64,000 nucleotides of DNA, taken from positions 124,001 to 188,000 of the forward strand of contig JAGNKY010000001.1 of NCBI GenBank assembly GCA_017999895.1. The letters run 5' to 3'. Source of the DNA: Bacteroidales bacterium (lineage in GTDB: Bacteria; Bacteroidota; Bacteroidia; Bacteroidales; VadinHA17). Numbering within the stretch: the first letter of the stretch is position 1; each line of letters starts with the position of its first letter. A program made the translations under genes and the position numbers. Shown here piece by piece: positions 17,247 through 27,300 of the stretch. A model generated the notes under the pieces. That model worked only from the letters and a program-made list of their open reading frames with translations. It ran no database searches and had not been told where the DNA came from.

Positions 17247-20180
17247 CTAAAAACTAATGTTTATACCAAAAACCACCGATCTTGGCTGAGGCGCAGAATA
17301 AAAATCACAGCCTGAATATATATTGTTTACAAGGAAGTCGGCAGAGACCTCCGGATCCCATCCTTCATATTGTGTAAATGTAAGAAGGTTCTGTCCCTCG
17401 AAAAATATTTTCAGTCTGCTTAAATTTATCTTATTTGTCAGCATTTGTGGGAATTCATAACTCAGGGTAACATTTCGAAGCTTTAAATATGAACCGTCTG
17501 AGAGGTATCTGCTGCTACGACTCTGGTTTCCGTTATCCCAGGCAAACCGAGCTTGCGGCACCATTGTCACGTCACCTGTATTTTTCCAGCTTTTGAGCTG
17601 AGACTTAAGCTGGTTGTCGTACCATACACCGTTTGAAGCCATCCACTGGTCGCCGATAAGATGAATTTTATTTCCTGCCACACCCTGGAAAGTAAATTCA
17701 AATTCAACTCCTTTGTATCCAAAAGTATTTGTGATTGCTCCAATATAATCTGGATTTGGATTGCCTAGAAAAACAAAATTAACATCATCAAACACATTGG
17801 TAGTTTCATCCGGATTAACTATGTTTCCGTTTGCATCCCGCTCATTTATATACCATAATGCATCGCCATTATAATAATCAACGCCGGCATATTCGGCTCC
17901 ATAGAAAATACCTATTGGATAACCTTTTTTTACAACATTCATATAGCGGATTCCTCCGTTATCAATAATATCCTGGCCTCCAATGTCCAGTACTTTGTTT
18001 TTGTTTACAGAAAAGTTAAGGCTTGTGTTCCATGTAATATTTCCTGAAAGATTGTTCGAAGTAAGTAAAATTTCGAAACCCTTGTTCTGAATTGAACCGG
18101 CATTTTGCATTTGAACAGAAAAGCCCGATGTTGCAGGAATTTGAACCGGAAGCAGAATCCCGTTTGATTTTTTATGATAAACATCTATCTCGCCGTAGAT
18201 TTTATTCCCGTACAATCCGAAATCTATGCCAGCATCAAATTGTTTTGTTGTTTCCCATTTAAAGTCGGGATTTTGAATTTGACCGGGTATAAGGCCTGAA
18301 ATACCGTTATAACTTCCAGCGTCGTAAAGACCCATGTGGCCGAAGTCCGAAATGTCGGCATTACCGGTTACACCATAGCTGCTTCTTACCTTAAGGAAAT
18401 TTATAACCGGCACGCCGGCGAAAAAATCTTCTTTCGAAACAATCCATCCAATCGATGCTGCAGGAAAGAATCCATACTGGTTATTTATCCCAAATCGTGA
18501 TGAACCATCAACTCGGCATGTAAGTGTTAACAAGTATTTTGCATTATAAACGAGATTGACTCTCGAGAAATAAGAGAGAAAATTGTATTTAGTGAGAGTT
18601 GAAGATGCTCCGGAAATATAATTAGCACTTGCGAGTGTCTTAAGGGCGTCGACAGGGAATTCCTGGCCTTCGGCATATAATGTTTCCGATGTAACATATT
18701 GGTATTCAGTTCCAAGAATGCCGCTTACGCCTAAATTACCAAAGATGTTTGTATAGTCGAGATAAGATCTTCCCGTTATGTTCTGGTTTTGGCCGGAGTT
18801 AGCAAATCCATATCCGTTTACGCCTGTTCCCGCATCGGTCTTTTCTCCGTAACGTGCATTTTCTTTCAGGTTGTAAAGATCGAAGCCAAGTTCGTTTTTC
18901 CATTTCATACCGTTGAAAAGATTGAAATTAAGATAACCATTTACAAGCGACCGGTACTCTGTTATTTTTACCGTTGCATATTCGACGTCGAGAAGACTGT
19001 TGTAATAAGCAGTAACTGGTCTGTTGTAAAGTTCACCGTATTCATCACGGGGGGGAGTGATAGGCGACAGAGCGACAAGCTGTAATGGATTCGAATAAAA
19101 GTTATCGGACGGAACCTGATTTATTGCCGTACGGCTTAATGCCAAAGAGAAGCCAACATGGGTAAATTTGTTTGCTTTATTTTCAATATTTAATCGGCCG
19201 GATGCTTTTTCTATTCCGTTCGATACAAGGATGCCTTCCTGGCTGTTGAATGAGCCGCCAGCATAAAATCTTAGTTTTTCATTGCCTCCTTGTGCTGATA
19301 AATCGGCAGAATAAATCGTGCCTCTCCTGAATGCCAGATCCTGCCAGTCAGTATCAACCTTTGAACCAAGGTAATTTCCATTTTTGTCTGTTATTGCAGC
19401 CCAGCCTGAAAAATTCTTTAGTTTTGTTTCGATGTAATTCTCCCAGAAACTTATCGTTCCAGGTGAATAACCGTATACCTTATCTTCCTGAAGGTCGCCA
19501 TTTACTGCAGCTTCTCTCAAATATGAAATGTATTCATCGGCATTCATAAATTCCCTGCGATGGGAAGGGTCGCTGAAACCTGACTTAAATGAGAAATTAA
19601 TTTTTGTATCGCCGCTGAATCCTTTCTTCGTATTGATTATTACCACGCCATTAGCGCCTCTCGAGCCATAAATTGCCGAGGAAGCTGCATCTTTAAGAAT
19701 TTCGACCGATTCCACGTCGTTGAAGTTTATAGAAGCAAGCGGATTAATTGCGGCACCCGACAAGTTCAGTGCATCCATGGTAACGGGAATCCCGTCAACA
19801 ATAAATAATGGCTGGCTGGTCGCATAAATAGAAGAGGTTCCTCTTATCCGAACTCTGGAAAAAGCCGTTGACTTGCCGTTAACCGCCTCGATGAAAACAC
19901 CTGCGCTTTTACCCTGTAATGCAAGTTCTATTGTGGGGACCGGTTTATTCATCAGTTTTTCGCCATCAACTTTTGAAATACTACTGGTGACGTACGACTT
20001 ATTCTGTGAACCGTAACCGACAATGATATCTTCGTCAAGCCCTGATTCATCAGGTTCGAGAGACGTAAAAGTTTGATTGTCTTTTGCTCCGGTTGCAACT
20101 CCTGTAATTGGCTTTTGTTGGGCAGTCATTTGCAACGCCAGTCCGGAAAAAACAAATAAAAAGAAAAGAATTCTTTGCAT
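17247..20180 (-). CDS. SusC/RagA family TonB-linked outer membrane transporter, without a full N-terminal carboxypeptidase-like domain
   Basis: A 977-residue TonB-dependent receptor that imports a ligand with the SusD protein encoded downstream. After the signal peptide (ends MTAQQ) come only about 30 poorly conserved residues before IIVGYGSQNKSYVTSSISKV. The roughly 80-residue carboxypeptidase regulatory-like domain normally found there is therefore missing or reduced to a stub. The plug is intact: VRIRGTSSIYATSQPLFIVD, VESVEILKDAASSAIYGSRG, NGVVIINTKKG. The barrel ends with YLKLRNVTLSYEF, FEGQNLLTFTQYEGWDPE and a final aromatic strand, RSVVFGINISF. No STN domain and no nearby sigma/anti-sigma pair, so it is not regulated by that route. 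Confidence 0.94.
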   Translation of the reverse strand: MQRILFFLFVFSGLALQMTAQQKPITGVATGAKDNQTFTSLEPDESGLDEDIIVGYGSQNKSYVTSSISKVDGEKLMNKPVPTIELALQGKSAGVFIEAVNGKSTAFSRVRIRGTSSIYATSQPLFIVDGIPVTMDALNLSGAAINPLASINFNDVESVEILKDAASSAIYGSRGANGVVIINTKKGFSGDTKINFSFKSGFSDPSHRREFMNADEYISYLREAAVNGDLQEDKVYGYSPGTISFWENYIETKLKNFSGWAAITDKNGNYLGSKVDTDWQDLAFRRGTIYSADLSAQGGNEKLRFYAGGSFNSQEGILVSNGIEKASGRLNIENKANKFTHVGFSLALSRTAINQVPSDNFYSNPLQLVALSPITPPRDEYGELYNRPVTAYYNSLLDVEYATVKITEYRSLVNGYLNFNLFNGMKWKNELGFDLYNLKENARYGEKTDAGTGVNGYGFANSGQNQNITGRSYLDYTNIFGNLGVSGILGTEYQYVTSETLYAEGQEFPVDALKTLASANYISGASSTLTKYNFLSYFSRVNLVYNAKYLLTLTCRVDGSSRFGINNQYGFFPAASIGWIVSKEDFFAGVPVINFLKVRSSYGVTGNADISDFGHMGLYDAGSYNGISGLIPGQIQNPDFKWETTKQFDAGIDFGLYGNKIYGEIDVYHKKSNGILLPVQIPATSGFSVQMQNAGSIQNKGFEILLTSNNLSGNITWNTSLNFSVNKNKVLDIGGQDIIDNGGIRYMNVVKKGYPIGIFYGAEYAGVDYYNGDALWYINERDANGNIVNPDETTNVFDDVNFVFLGNPNPDYIGAITNTFGYKGVEFEFTFQGVAGNKIHLIGDQWMASNGVWYDNQLKSQLKSWKNTGDVTMVPQARFAWDNGNQSRSSRYLSDGSYLKLRNVTLSYEFPQMLTNKINLSRLKIFFEGQNLLTFTQYEGWDPEVSADFLVNNIYSGCDFYSAPQPRSVVFGINISF

Positions 20181-20303
20181 AAAAATTTAATTATTGTATA
20201 TAATAACTTATCCTTAAATACTTCTAAATGTTAACTTCGCAGATGTCCTTATGAAAAATTAATCTGATGTAAATGTAATAAATTAAAATTTCTTATTTTT
20301 CCC

Positions 20304-20311
20304 TATTTTTG
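20304..20311 (+). promoter_or_regulatory. Possible -7 element of dnaE
   Basis: TATTTTTG matches TAnnTTTG and lies 30 bases before the ATG at 20342. It overlaps the TTG codon at 20309, which argues against starting dnaE there. A clear -33 is not seen. Confidence 0.5.
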
Positions 20312-20341
20312 TCTTTAAAGGTTAATTATTTTTTCATTCGG

Positions 20342-23300
20342 ATGGCACCATTTACTCATTTGCATCTTCACACACAATATTCTATCCTCGATGGAGCCTC
20401 GTCAATAACTACAATCGTTGATAGGGCAAAATCGCTCGGGATGGAAGCTCTGGCTATTACAGATCATGGGAATATGTTTGGAGCAAAGGAGTTTCATAAT
20501 TATGCAACAAAAAAAGGTATAAAACCGATTATTGGGTGCGAAATCTATGTTGCAAAGGGACGAATGGAAGATAAAACGGGAAAAGAAGACCGTAGCGGCG
20601 ACCATTTGATATTACTTGCAAAAAACCTGAAAGGATATCATAATCTTATAAAGCTCATATCTGCAGCGTGGACAAAAGGCTTTTATTATAAACCAAGGAT
20701 TGACAAAACAATATTGGCTCAGTACAGCGAGGGGCTTATTGCTAGCTCGGCATGTATTGCTGGCGAAATCCAGAATGAGATTCTTAGTGGGAATTTACAT
20801 GCCGCAGAAGATGCTTTAATAAGTTATCTCGATATTTTCGGCAAAGACTTTTACCTCGAGATACAGCGTCATGAGACCAATGACCCCAGTGCTGACCTTA
20901 ATACTTTTCCACTTCAACAGAAGGTGATAGAGGTTTTTAAAGAATTATCCAGAAAATACGGTGTAAAAATAATTGCCACAAATGACGTTCATTTTGTTAA
21001 CAAAGAAGATGCCGATGCCCATGAGAGACTTATATGTATAAATACGGCAACCGACCTTGACGATCCTAACCGATTAAGGTACACTAAAGAGGAATATCTT
21101 AAGAATGAGGAGGAAATGAGGCGTATTTTCAGCGATATTCCTGAAGCGATTGATAATATTGGAGATATTGTTGAAAGTGTCGAGAAATATGTTCTTGACC
21201 ACGATCCTATAATGCCTGAATTCAAAATTCCATCCGAATTCTCCTCTGATAGTGAATATCTCCGTTTTCTTACCATGAAAGGTGCAGAGGAAAGATGGGG
21301 CACTCTGACTGACGAACAGAAAGAGAGAATAGATTTTGAGCTCGAAACCATAAACAGAATGGGGTTCCCTTCTTATTTCCTTATAGTACAGGATTTTCTC
21401 AGGGCTGCCCGTGAAATGGGTGTTGCTGTAGGGCCTGGAAGGGGTTCGGCAGCCGGCTCAGCAGTTGCATATTGCCTCAGGATTACAGATATAGATCCAA
21501 TTAAATACGGCCTTCTGTTCGAAAGATTTCTTAATCCAGACAGAATATCAATGCCCGATATAGACATTGATTTCGATGAGGACGGGAGAGAAGATGTTTT
21601 AAGATACGTGGTAAAGAAATATGGTCATGACAGGGTTGCACATATAATAACTTTCGGTACAATGGGAGCCAAAATGGCGATAAGGGATGTTGCAAGAGTT
21701 CAGAAACTACCCTTGTCCGAAGCTGACCGTCTGGCAAAGATGGTTCCGGAACGACCGGGTATTACCCTTGCCGATGCCTATACTGAGGTTCCCGAACTGG
21801 CCAGAGAAAGAGAATCTCAAAATAAGCTGATCACACAGACACTTGCTTTCGCAGAAGCACTTGAAGGCTCTATACGTCAGACGGGCGTACATGCTTGCGG
21901 CGTTATTATAAGCAAAGATCCTCTAGATGATTATATTCCACTAAGTACAGCAAAAGACACTGATCTTTTCGTTACACAATACGAAGGTAATCATGTCGAA
22001 TCAATAGGCCTGCTTAAAATGGATTTCCTCGGCCTTAAAACACTTTCAATTATAAGAGATGCTGTTGAAAACGTAAAAAAAAGACAGGGGATTAATATTG
22101 ATGCAGAAAATCTGCCACTTGACGATAAAAAAACTTTCGAATTGTTCAGTGACGGTGATACAACAGGGGTTTTTCAATTTGAATCGGCAGGTATGAAAAA
22201 ATACCTCCGCGAGCTAAAGCCAAACAGGTTTGAAGACCTTGTTGCAATGAATGCTTTGTATAGACCCGGGCCGATGGAATATATCCCCGAATTTATCAAA
22301 AGAAAGCAAGGACAATCAAGAATAGAATACCCTCTCGCCGAAATGGAAAAATATCTGGCCGATACTTACGGTATCACTGTTTACCAGGAACAGGTTATGC
22401 TTCTCTCACAGGAACTTGCAGGATTCACTAAGGGAGAAGCCGACTTGCTGAGAAAGGCAATGGGCAAAAAGAAAAAGTCGCTGATGGACGAAATGAAGGT
22501 CAGATTTTTTGAGGGATGTAAGAAAAAAGGTTATAGCGAAGATATTGTAAATAAAATATGGAGCGACTGGGAGCACTTTGCACAATATGCTTTCAATAAA
22601 TCGCATTCAACATGCTATGCCCTTATTGCTTTCCAGACTGGTTACCTTAAAGCTCACTATCCTGCAGAATATATGGCGGCAGTGCTTAGCCGTAACATAA
22701 GCGATATTAAAAAAATTACAACTTTTATTGACGAAACCAGGAGAATGGGCATTGAAGTTCTTGGGCCTGATGTCAATGAAAGTAACGTCAAATTTACAGT
22801 CAACAAAGACGGCAATATCCGTTTTGGACTTGGGGCTATAAAAGGAGTTGGTGAAAATGCAGTTATACAGTTGATTGAAGAGAGAGACAAAAATGGAGCT
22901 TATAAAGACATATTTGACTTCGTAAGCCGGGTTAATCTTAATTCTCTTAATAGAAAAAACCTTGAAGCCCTTGCTCTGTCCGGAGCATTCGATTGTTTCC
23001 ATGATATCTCACGCGAACAATATTTTGCTACTGATGCAAAAGGGGTAAATTTTCTTGATAACCTTATAAAATATGGTAATAACGTAAAAACATTAAAAAA
23101 TACAAATAAGAATACTCTTTTCGGTGAGGATAACGGTTTCAGTATGAAAAAGCCTGAACCACCAGAATGCCCAGAATGGCAAAAACTGGAAAAACTAAAC
23201 AAGGAAAAAGAAGTTATCGGAATTTATCTTTCCTCTCATCCTCTCGACGATTTCAGGCTTGAATTAGAAACATTCACAACAGCAACTCTATCTGAATTAA

Positions 23301-23827
23301 AAAACCTGAGAGATTTTACCGACAGAGACGTTACAATAGCTGGTATGGTAACGGAAACAAAGAGTGGAATCGGCAAAAACGGTAAGCCTTATAATACATT
23401 CATGTTACAGGATTATACCGATTCTTATAAATTTGCGGTCTTTGACAAAGATTGTGTCGAATTCAGTAAATTTTTTGTTACAGGATATTTTTTGCTTGTA
23501 AAGGGCAGAGCTCAGAAAAGAAGAATGAATGACAATGAGCTTGAGTTTAAAATTAAAAATATCAACCTTTTGTCAAGCGTAAGAGATGAATTAATAAAGA
23601 GTGTTACTATTAAGGTGAAAGCTGCCGATATAACCAATGAACTTATAAATCAGCTCTCACAACTCATTAAAACAAATCCTGGTGAAACAGAACTCAGATT
23701 TCTGTTTATGGATGCGGAAAGCAAAATTTCACTCCCGATGTTTTCGAGAAATATCAGGGTTAGATTGAATAATGACTTTGTTGCTTTTCTTGATGATCAT
23801 CCTTCCCTTGAATATAAAGTTAATTGA
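20342..23827 (+). CDS. dnaE: DNA polymerase III alpha subunit
   Basis: A 1161-residue replicative polymerase of the DnaE1 type, the same length as E. coli DnaE. The N-terminal PHP domain begins FTHLHLHTQYSILDGASSI. The palm contains the metal-binding Asp motif PDIDIDFDEDGRED near residue 405, preceded by GPGRGSAAGSAVAYCL, and the fingers contain GDTTGVFQFESAGM. HACGVIISK, FNKSHSTCYALIAFQTGYLK, the HhH region GLGAIKGVGENAV and a C-terminal OB-fold (VTIAGMVTETKSGIGKNGKP) follow. The ATG at 20342 begins MAPFTHLHLH. The longer TTG frame overlaps the promoter element. trxA follows after 50 bases. Confidence 0.97.
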   Translation: MAPFTHLHLHTQYSILDGASSITTIVDRAKSLGMEALAITDHGNMFGAKEFHNYATKKGIKPIIGCEIYVAKGRMEDKTGKEDRSGDHLILLAKNLKGYHNLIKLISAAWTKGFYYKPRIDKTILAQYSEGLIASSACIAGEIQNEILSGNLHAAEDALISYLDIFGKDFYLEIQRHETNDPSADLNTFPLQQKVIEVFKELSRKYGVKIIATNDVHFVNKEDADAHERLICINTATDLDDPNRLRYTKEEYLKNEEEMRRIFSDIPEAIDNIGDIVESVEKYVLDHDPIMPEFKIPSEFSSDSEYLRFLTMKGAEERWGTLTDEQKERIDFELETINRMGFPSYFLIVQDFLRAAREMGVAVGPGRGSAAGSAVAYCLRITDIDPIKYGLLFERFLNPDRISMPDIDIDFDEDGREDVLRYVVKKYGHDRVAHIITFGTMGAKMAIRDVARVQKLPLSEADRLAKMVPERPGITLADAYTEVPELARERESQNKLITQTLAFAEALEGSIRQTGVHACGVIISKDPLDDYIPLSTAKDTDLFVTQYEGNHVESIGLLKMDFLGLKTLSIIRDAVENVKKRQGINIDAENLPLDDKKTFELFSDGDTTGVFQFESAGMKKYLRELKPNRFEDLVAMNALYRPGPMEYIPEFIKRKQGQSRIEYPLAEMEKYLADTYGITVYQEQVMLLSQELAGFTKGEADLLRKAMGKKKKSLMDEMKVRFFEGCKKKGYSEDIVNKIWSDWEHFAQYAFNKSHSTCYALIAFQTGYLKAHYPAEYMAAVLSRNISDIKKITTFIDETRRMGIEVLGPDVNESNVKFTVNKDGNIRFGLGAIKGVGENAVIQLIEERDKNGAYKDIFDFVSRVNLNSLNRKNLEALALSGAFDCFHDISREQYFATDAKGVNFLDNLIKYGNNVKTLKNTNKNTLFGEDNGFSMKKPEPPECPEWQKLEKLNKEKEVIGIYLSSHPLDDFRLELETFTTATLSELKNLRDFTDRDVTIAGMVTETKSGIGKNGKPYNTFMLQDYTDSYKFAVFDKDCVEFSKFFVTGYFLLVKGRAQKRRMNDNELEFKIKNINLLSSVRDELIKSVTIKVKAADITNELINQLSQLIKTNPGETELRFLFMDAESKISLPMFSRNIRVRLNNDFVAFLDDHPSLEYKVN

Positions 23828-23836
23828 TTATATTTG
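23808..23836 (+). promoter_or_regulatory. Promoter of trxA, inside the dnaE 3' end
   Basis: TTG at 23808-23810, an 18-base spacer and TATATTTG at 23829-23836 match the -33/-7 consensus. The transcript would start about 35 bases before the trxA ATG at 23878, so trxA can be made independently of dnaE. Confidence 0.55.
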
Positions 23837-23877
23837 GAAGCTAAATTTTAATATTTTACATTATAATATTTATATAA

Positions 23878-24195
23878 ATGGCATTAGAAGTTAGTGATTC
23901 GAATTTTGACGAGGTCGTTCTGAAATCGGATAAACCTGTTATAGTGGATTTCTGGGCCGAGTGGTGTGGCCCTTGCAGGGCTATAGCACCGATAATCGAA
24001 GAGATATCTAAAGAATATAATGGGAAAGTGCTGGTTGCAAAATGTAATGTTGATAATAATCCACAGATAGCGGTTAGGTATGGTATCAGGAATATACCTA
24101 CCGTTTTCTTTTTTAAGAACGGCGTTATAGCTGACAAACAGGTTGGTGCCGTACCTAAAAATGTATTTATTTCAAAGCTTCTTCCTTTGCTTTGA
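23878..24195 (+). CDS. trxA: Thioredoxin
   Basis: A 105-residue cytoplasmic disulfide reductase of standard length. The active site is FWAEWCGPCRAIAPI (CGPC) near residue 30. The cis-Pro loop is YGIRNIPTVFFFKNG near residue 75, and the closing helix is PKNVFISKLLPLL. There is no signal peptide, so it is cytoplasmic. It follows dnaE, with its own likely promoter within the dnaE end. Confidence 0.96.
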   Translation: MALEVSDSNFDEVVLKSDKPVIVDFWAEWCGPCRAIAPIIEEISKEYNGKVLVAKCNVDNNPQIAVRYGIRNIPTVFFFKNGVIADKQVGAVPKNVFISKLLPLL

Positions 24196-24311
24196 AATTT
24201 TCAGTTTGCCCTTGTACAGATTACTTATTTATATTCAAAAACAGTAAGCCGCAAAATAGGGATGATGAAAAAGTAGCCGATGCTATGCTTGAATATAATA
24301 GGGAAAATTAA
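24192..24311 (+). other. Short open frame overlapping the trxA stop, possible remnant
   Basis: A 39-codon frame from a TTG at 24192 runs out of the end of trxA in a different frame and ends at TAA 24309-24311. The peptide (…KNSKPQNRDDEKVADAMLEY…) has a protein-like composition, but I recognise no family. It may be the tail of a decayed gene or chance. No ATG start is available. Confidence 0.15.
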
Positions 24312-24312
24312 T

Positions 24313-24340
24313 GGATTAATCCGTAAGTGTTGAACACTTA
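24313..24340. repeat. Two adjacent palindromes between convergent genes
   Basis: GGATTAATCC at 24313-24322 is a perfect 10-bp palindrome. It is followed at once by TAAGTGTT-G-AACACTTA at 24324-24340, a perfect 8-bp inverted repeat around one base. They lie between the ends of trxA (+) and the sensor gene (-). Stems are too short for strong terminators. A protein-binding site or a weak bidirectional terminator are the alternatives. Confidence 0.35.
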
Positions 24341-24373
24341 GGGATAGGAAATATCAAGGAAGCGTTGAATATA

Positions 24374-27300
24374 TCAGGGAATAATCCTCATTCCGATAAA
24401 AAGAATATCATCAATTTGTGGAAGATCTCCTTTCCAGTCCATTATTTCCTTTTCGAGCCTTTCTTTCTGTTCGTTTACAGGCATATTATAAATTTCTGAA
24501 ATTAATTTTTTGATATTACCTACCTTGTATTTTTTGCCTTCAGGAGAACCGAATTGATCGGCATATCCGTCGGAAAACATATATATCATATCATAGGGCT
24601 GAATATCGACATTAACATTTGTAAACCTCTTATTCTGTTCCAGACTTGTCATACCTATTGAGAATCTATCGGCTTTATAAACAATTACTTCACCTTTCCT
24701 GACAAGATAAAGAGGGTTATATGCTCCGGCAAATTCAAGTGTGAAATTCTTTCGATTATATGCAATTAGAGAAATATCCATGCCGTCATTAATACCTTTT
24801 TCCTGACTTTGAATGATTGACTTCATTACTTCAATATTAAGCTGGTCGAGTATTTCGGAAGGGCGAATGAGACCATACTCTCTGACTACTTTGTTAAGCG
24901 AATTATGTCCTATGATTGACATGAATGCGCCCGGAACGCCGTGTCCTGTACAATCGACAGCAGCAAGAAGTCTGATACTATCGTGCTCATACATCCAGTA
25001 GAAATCGCCGCTTACAATATCTTTTGGAAGAAACAGTACAAATGTTTCTTCAAATGTGTCTTCACGAGGCAGCATTGCTCTTTGAATACGTTCGGCATAT
25101 CGGATACTTGCGGTTATATCACGGTTTTTTTCTTCAATGATGGCATTTTTCTGTACAAGTTCGGCAGTTCTCTCTGCAACTTTTGCTTCAAGAATTTTCT
25201 TTTCCCGGATAAGATTACGCTCCCTTATTTTTACATAGGCTATTACAGCGATAACTATCAGAATTGTTATTGTAATAATAAACCAGGGCGACAGATAGAA
25301 TGGAGGCGTAATTACAAATGAATATTCAACCGGCGTTTTGCTCCAGAGTCCGGTGCTGTTACAAGCTTTAACCATAAAGGTGTAATGGCCTGGAGGAAGG
25401 CCTGAATATATTGCAAGAGTCTGGTCGGTCACAGGCCTCCAGTCGGGATCAGCGCCTTTAAGCATGATCCTGTATTTTACTGATTTCGGATCAATAAGGC
25501 TGATGCTGTAATAGTAAAAGTTTATTGATTTTTCCCTATAATTTAGTTTAAGGTCGGCTTTCATTTCACGAGGCTGGTAATTTACCTCTATGCCTGTGAT
25601 AAATGCCTTCGGCGGTTCCGGATCGGGTGGCAATTTTGAAGGGTCGTGCATGATAACGCCATTGGTTGTTCCGAACCATAGACGGCCTTGAGTATCTTTG
25701 AATGAAGCATTATTGAGAGCCTCGATTCCGGTGAAACCGCTGTATTTTGTATATGATGAAATTATTCCGGTTTCCAGATTAATTCTGTTCAGGCCCATAT
25801 TTGTCCCTACGTATAAGAACTTGTCGCCGGAAGGCTGGATGAATTTAATATTTCCTGAAAGGAGTCCTTCTTTCTCTGAAAGAATATAGGCGACCGTGTC
25901 ATTTTTGAGTGCCATTAGGCCATTGACAGTTCCCACCCATATAGTACCATCGTTTGTTTCTCCGATTGCCTGAGGGACAATTCCCTCACCTATATTTACA
26001 ATATTGAATTTGTCAGAATTCGGTATAAGTCGCGACAGCCCGCTTTTCATTTCCGAACCTACCCAAATTGTTCCTTTACTGTCGCAGAATACAGATTTTA
26101 TGATATTACCTGCCAACCCTTTTACTTGTGTAAATACTGTGCCAGCTTTTTTCGAAGAATTCCATACAGCAAGTCCATCATTCGTTCCAATCCAGATATT
26201 ATGTTTATTATCAGTTGCAAGTGCGGTTACTACACGATCAACAGGAAGCATTTTATTTACTTCAAGATCTAAATTGAATTTACCGGTATTCAGGTCAAAC
26301 CTGTAAATTCCATATCCCTGTGTTCCAATCCACATATCCGGACCCTCGCCTGCGATAATGAATCTAACAAGGTTGCCTATCATTTTTGTGGCTTCGTTAA
26401 AAACTATGACCTGTTCATTGGCCGTTTTATCAGGATTGAAAACAGAAATTCCGTTGTTTGTGCCGAACCAGTACCTGCCTGACTTATCGCATGCGATAGC
26501 CCATACTTTATTGTCTGGAAGGAATTCCTGTGTGTTATATGTAATAAAATGATCTCCTTTATAAATACTAAGTCCATCGTAATGATCGGCAATAAGCATA
26601 TTTTTTTCTTTATCTTCAAAGAGGGCATGTATGTTCAGTGCATCCAGACCATTTTTCTTGTTATAGACAATTATATCATTGTCGCGGAAGACTGTAATGC
26701 CGCCTCCCCATGTTCCGACCCATACGTTTCCTCTGTAGTCCTCAGTGAAGCAAGTAATGAACATGCGCGACAGTCCGTTAAGGATATCATAAATTTTCAT
26801 TTTTCCAGTGGCGGCATCTTGTATATATAATCCACCGTTATGAAGTCCATACCAGTAATTGCCTTTAGAATCCTGGAACATTGCCACAACATTGAAGTAT
26901 GTTGTAAGACCTTGTGGGGAATAAGTTTCAAAGAAGTCTTTTTTCGGGTTGTACTTTTTTATAAATGCGTCGGTAATGCAGAAAAGATTTCCATTTCTGT
27001 CAACATACGTATTAAAAATCTGGTCGCTAAGTCCTTCTTTTCCGGCATAATGTTTACCTTTGAGTAAGGTGTCGCCTGTTGAAGGAAAAGGAATTCTGAA
27101 TGCACCGTTTGCAGAAGTAGTAAACCACAATTCTTTTCCTATTTGGAAAATAGTGGTTATATCGCTGTTAGCCTTCAGGGAATCGAATTCTGCTCTTCTG
27201 AATTTCGCCCCGTCGAAATAACTTACTCCGCCGTTCAGATGTCCGAACCATAGCCGTCCAAGCGAGTCCTGATAGATGCTTTTTACTCCTCCAGCTGCAA

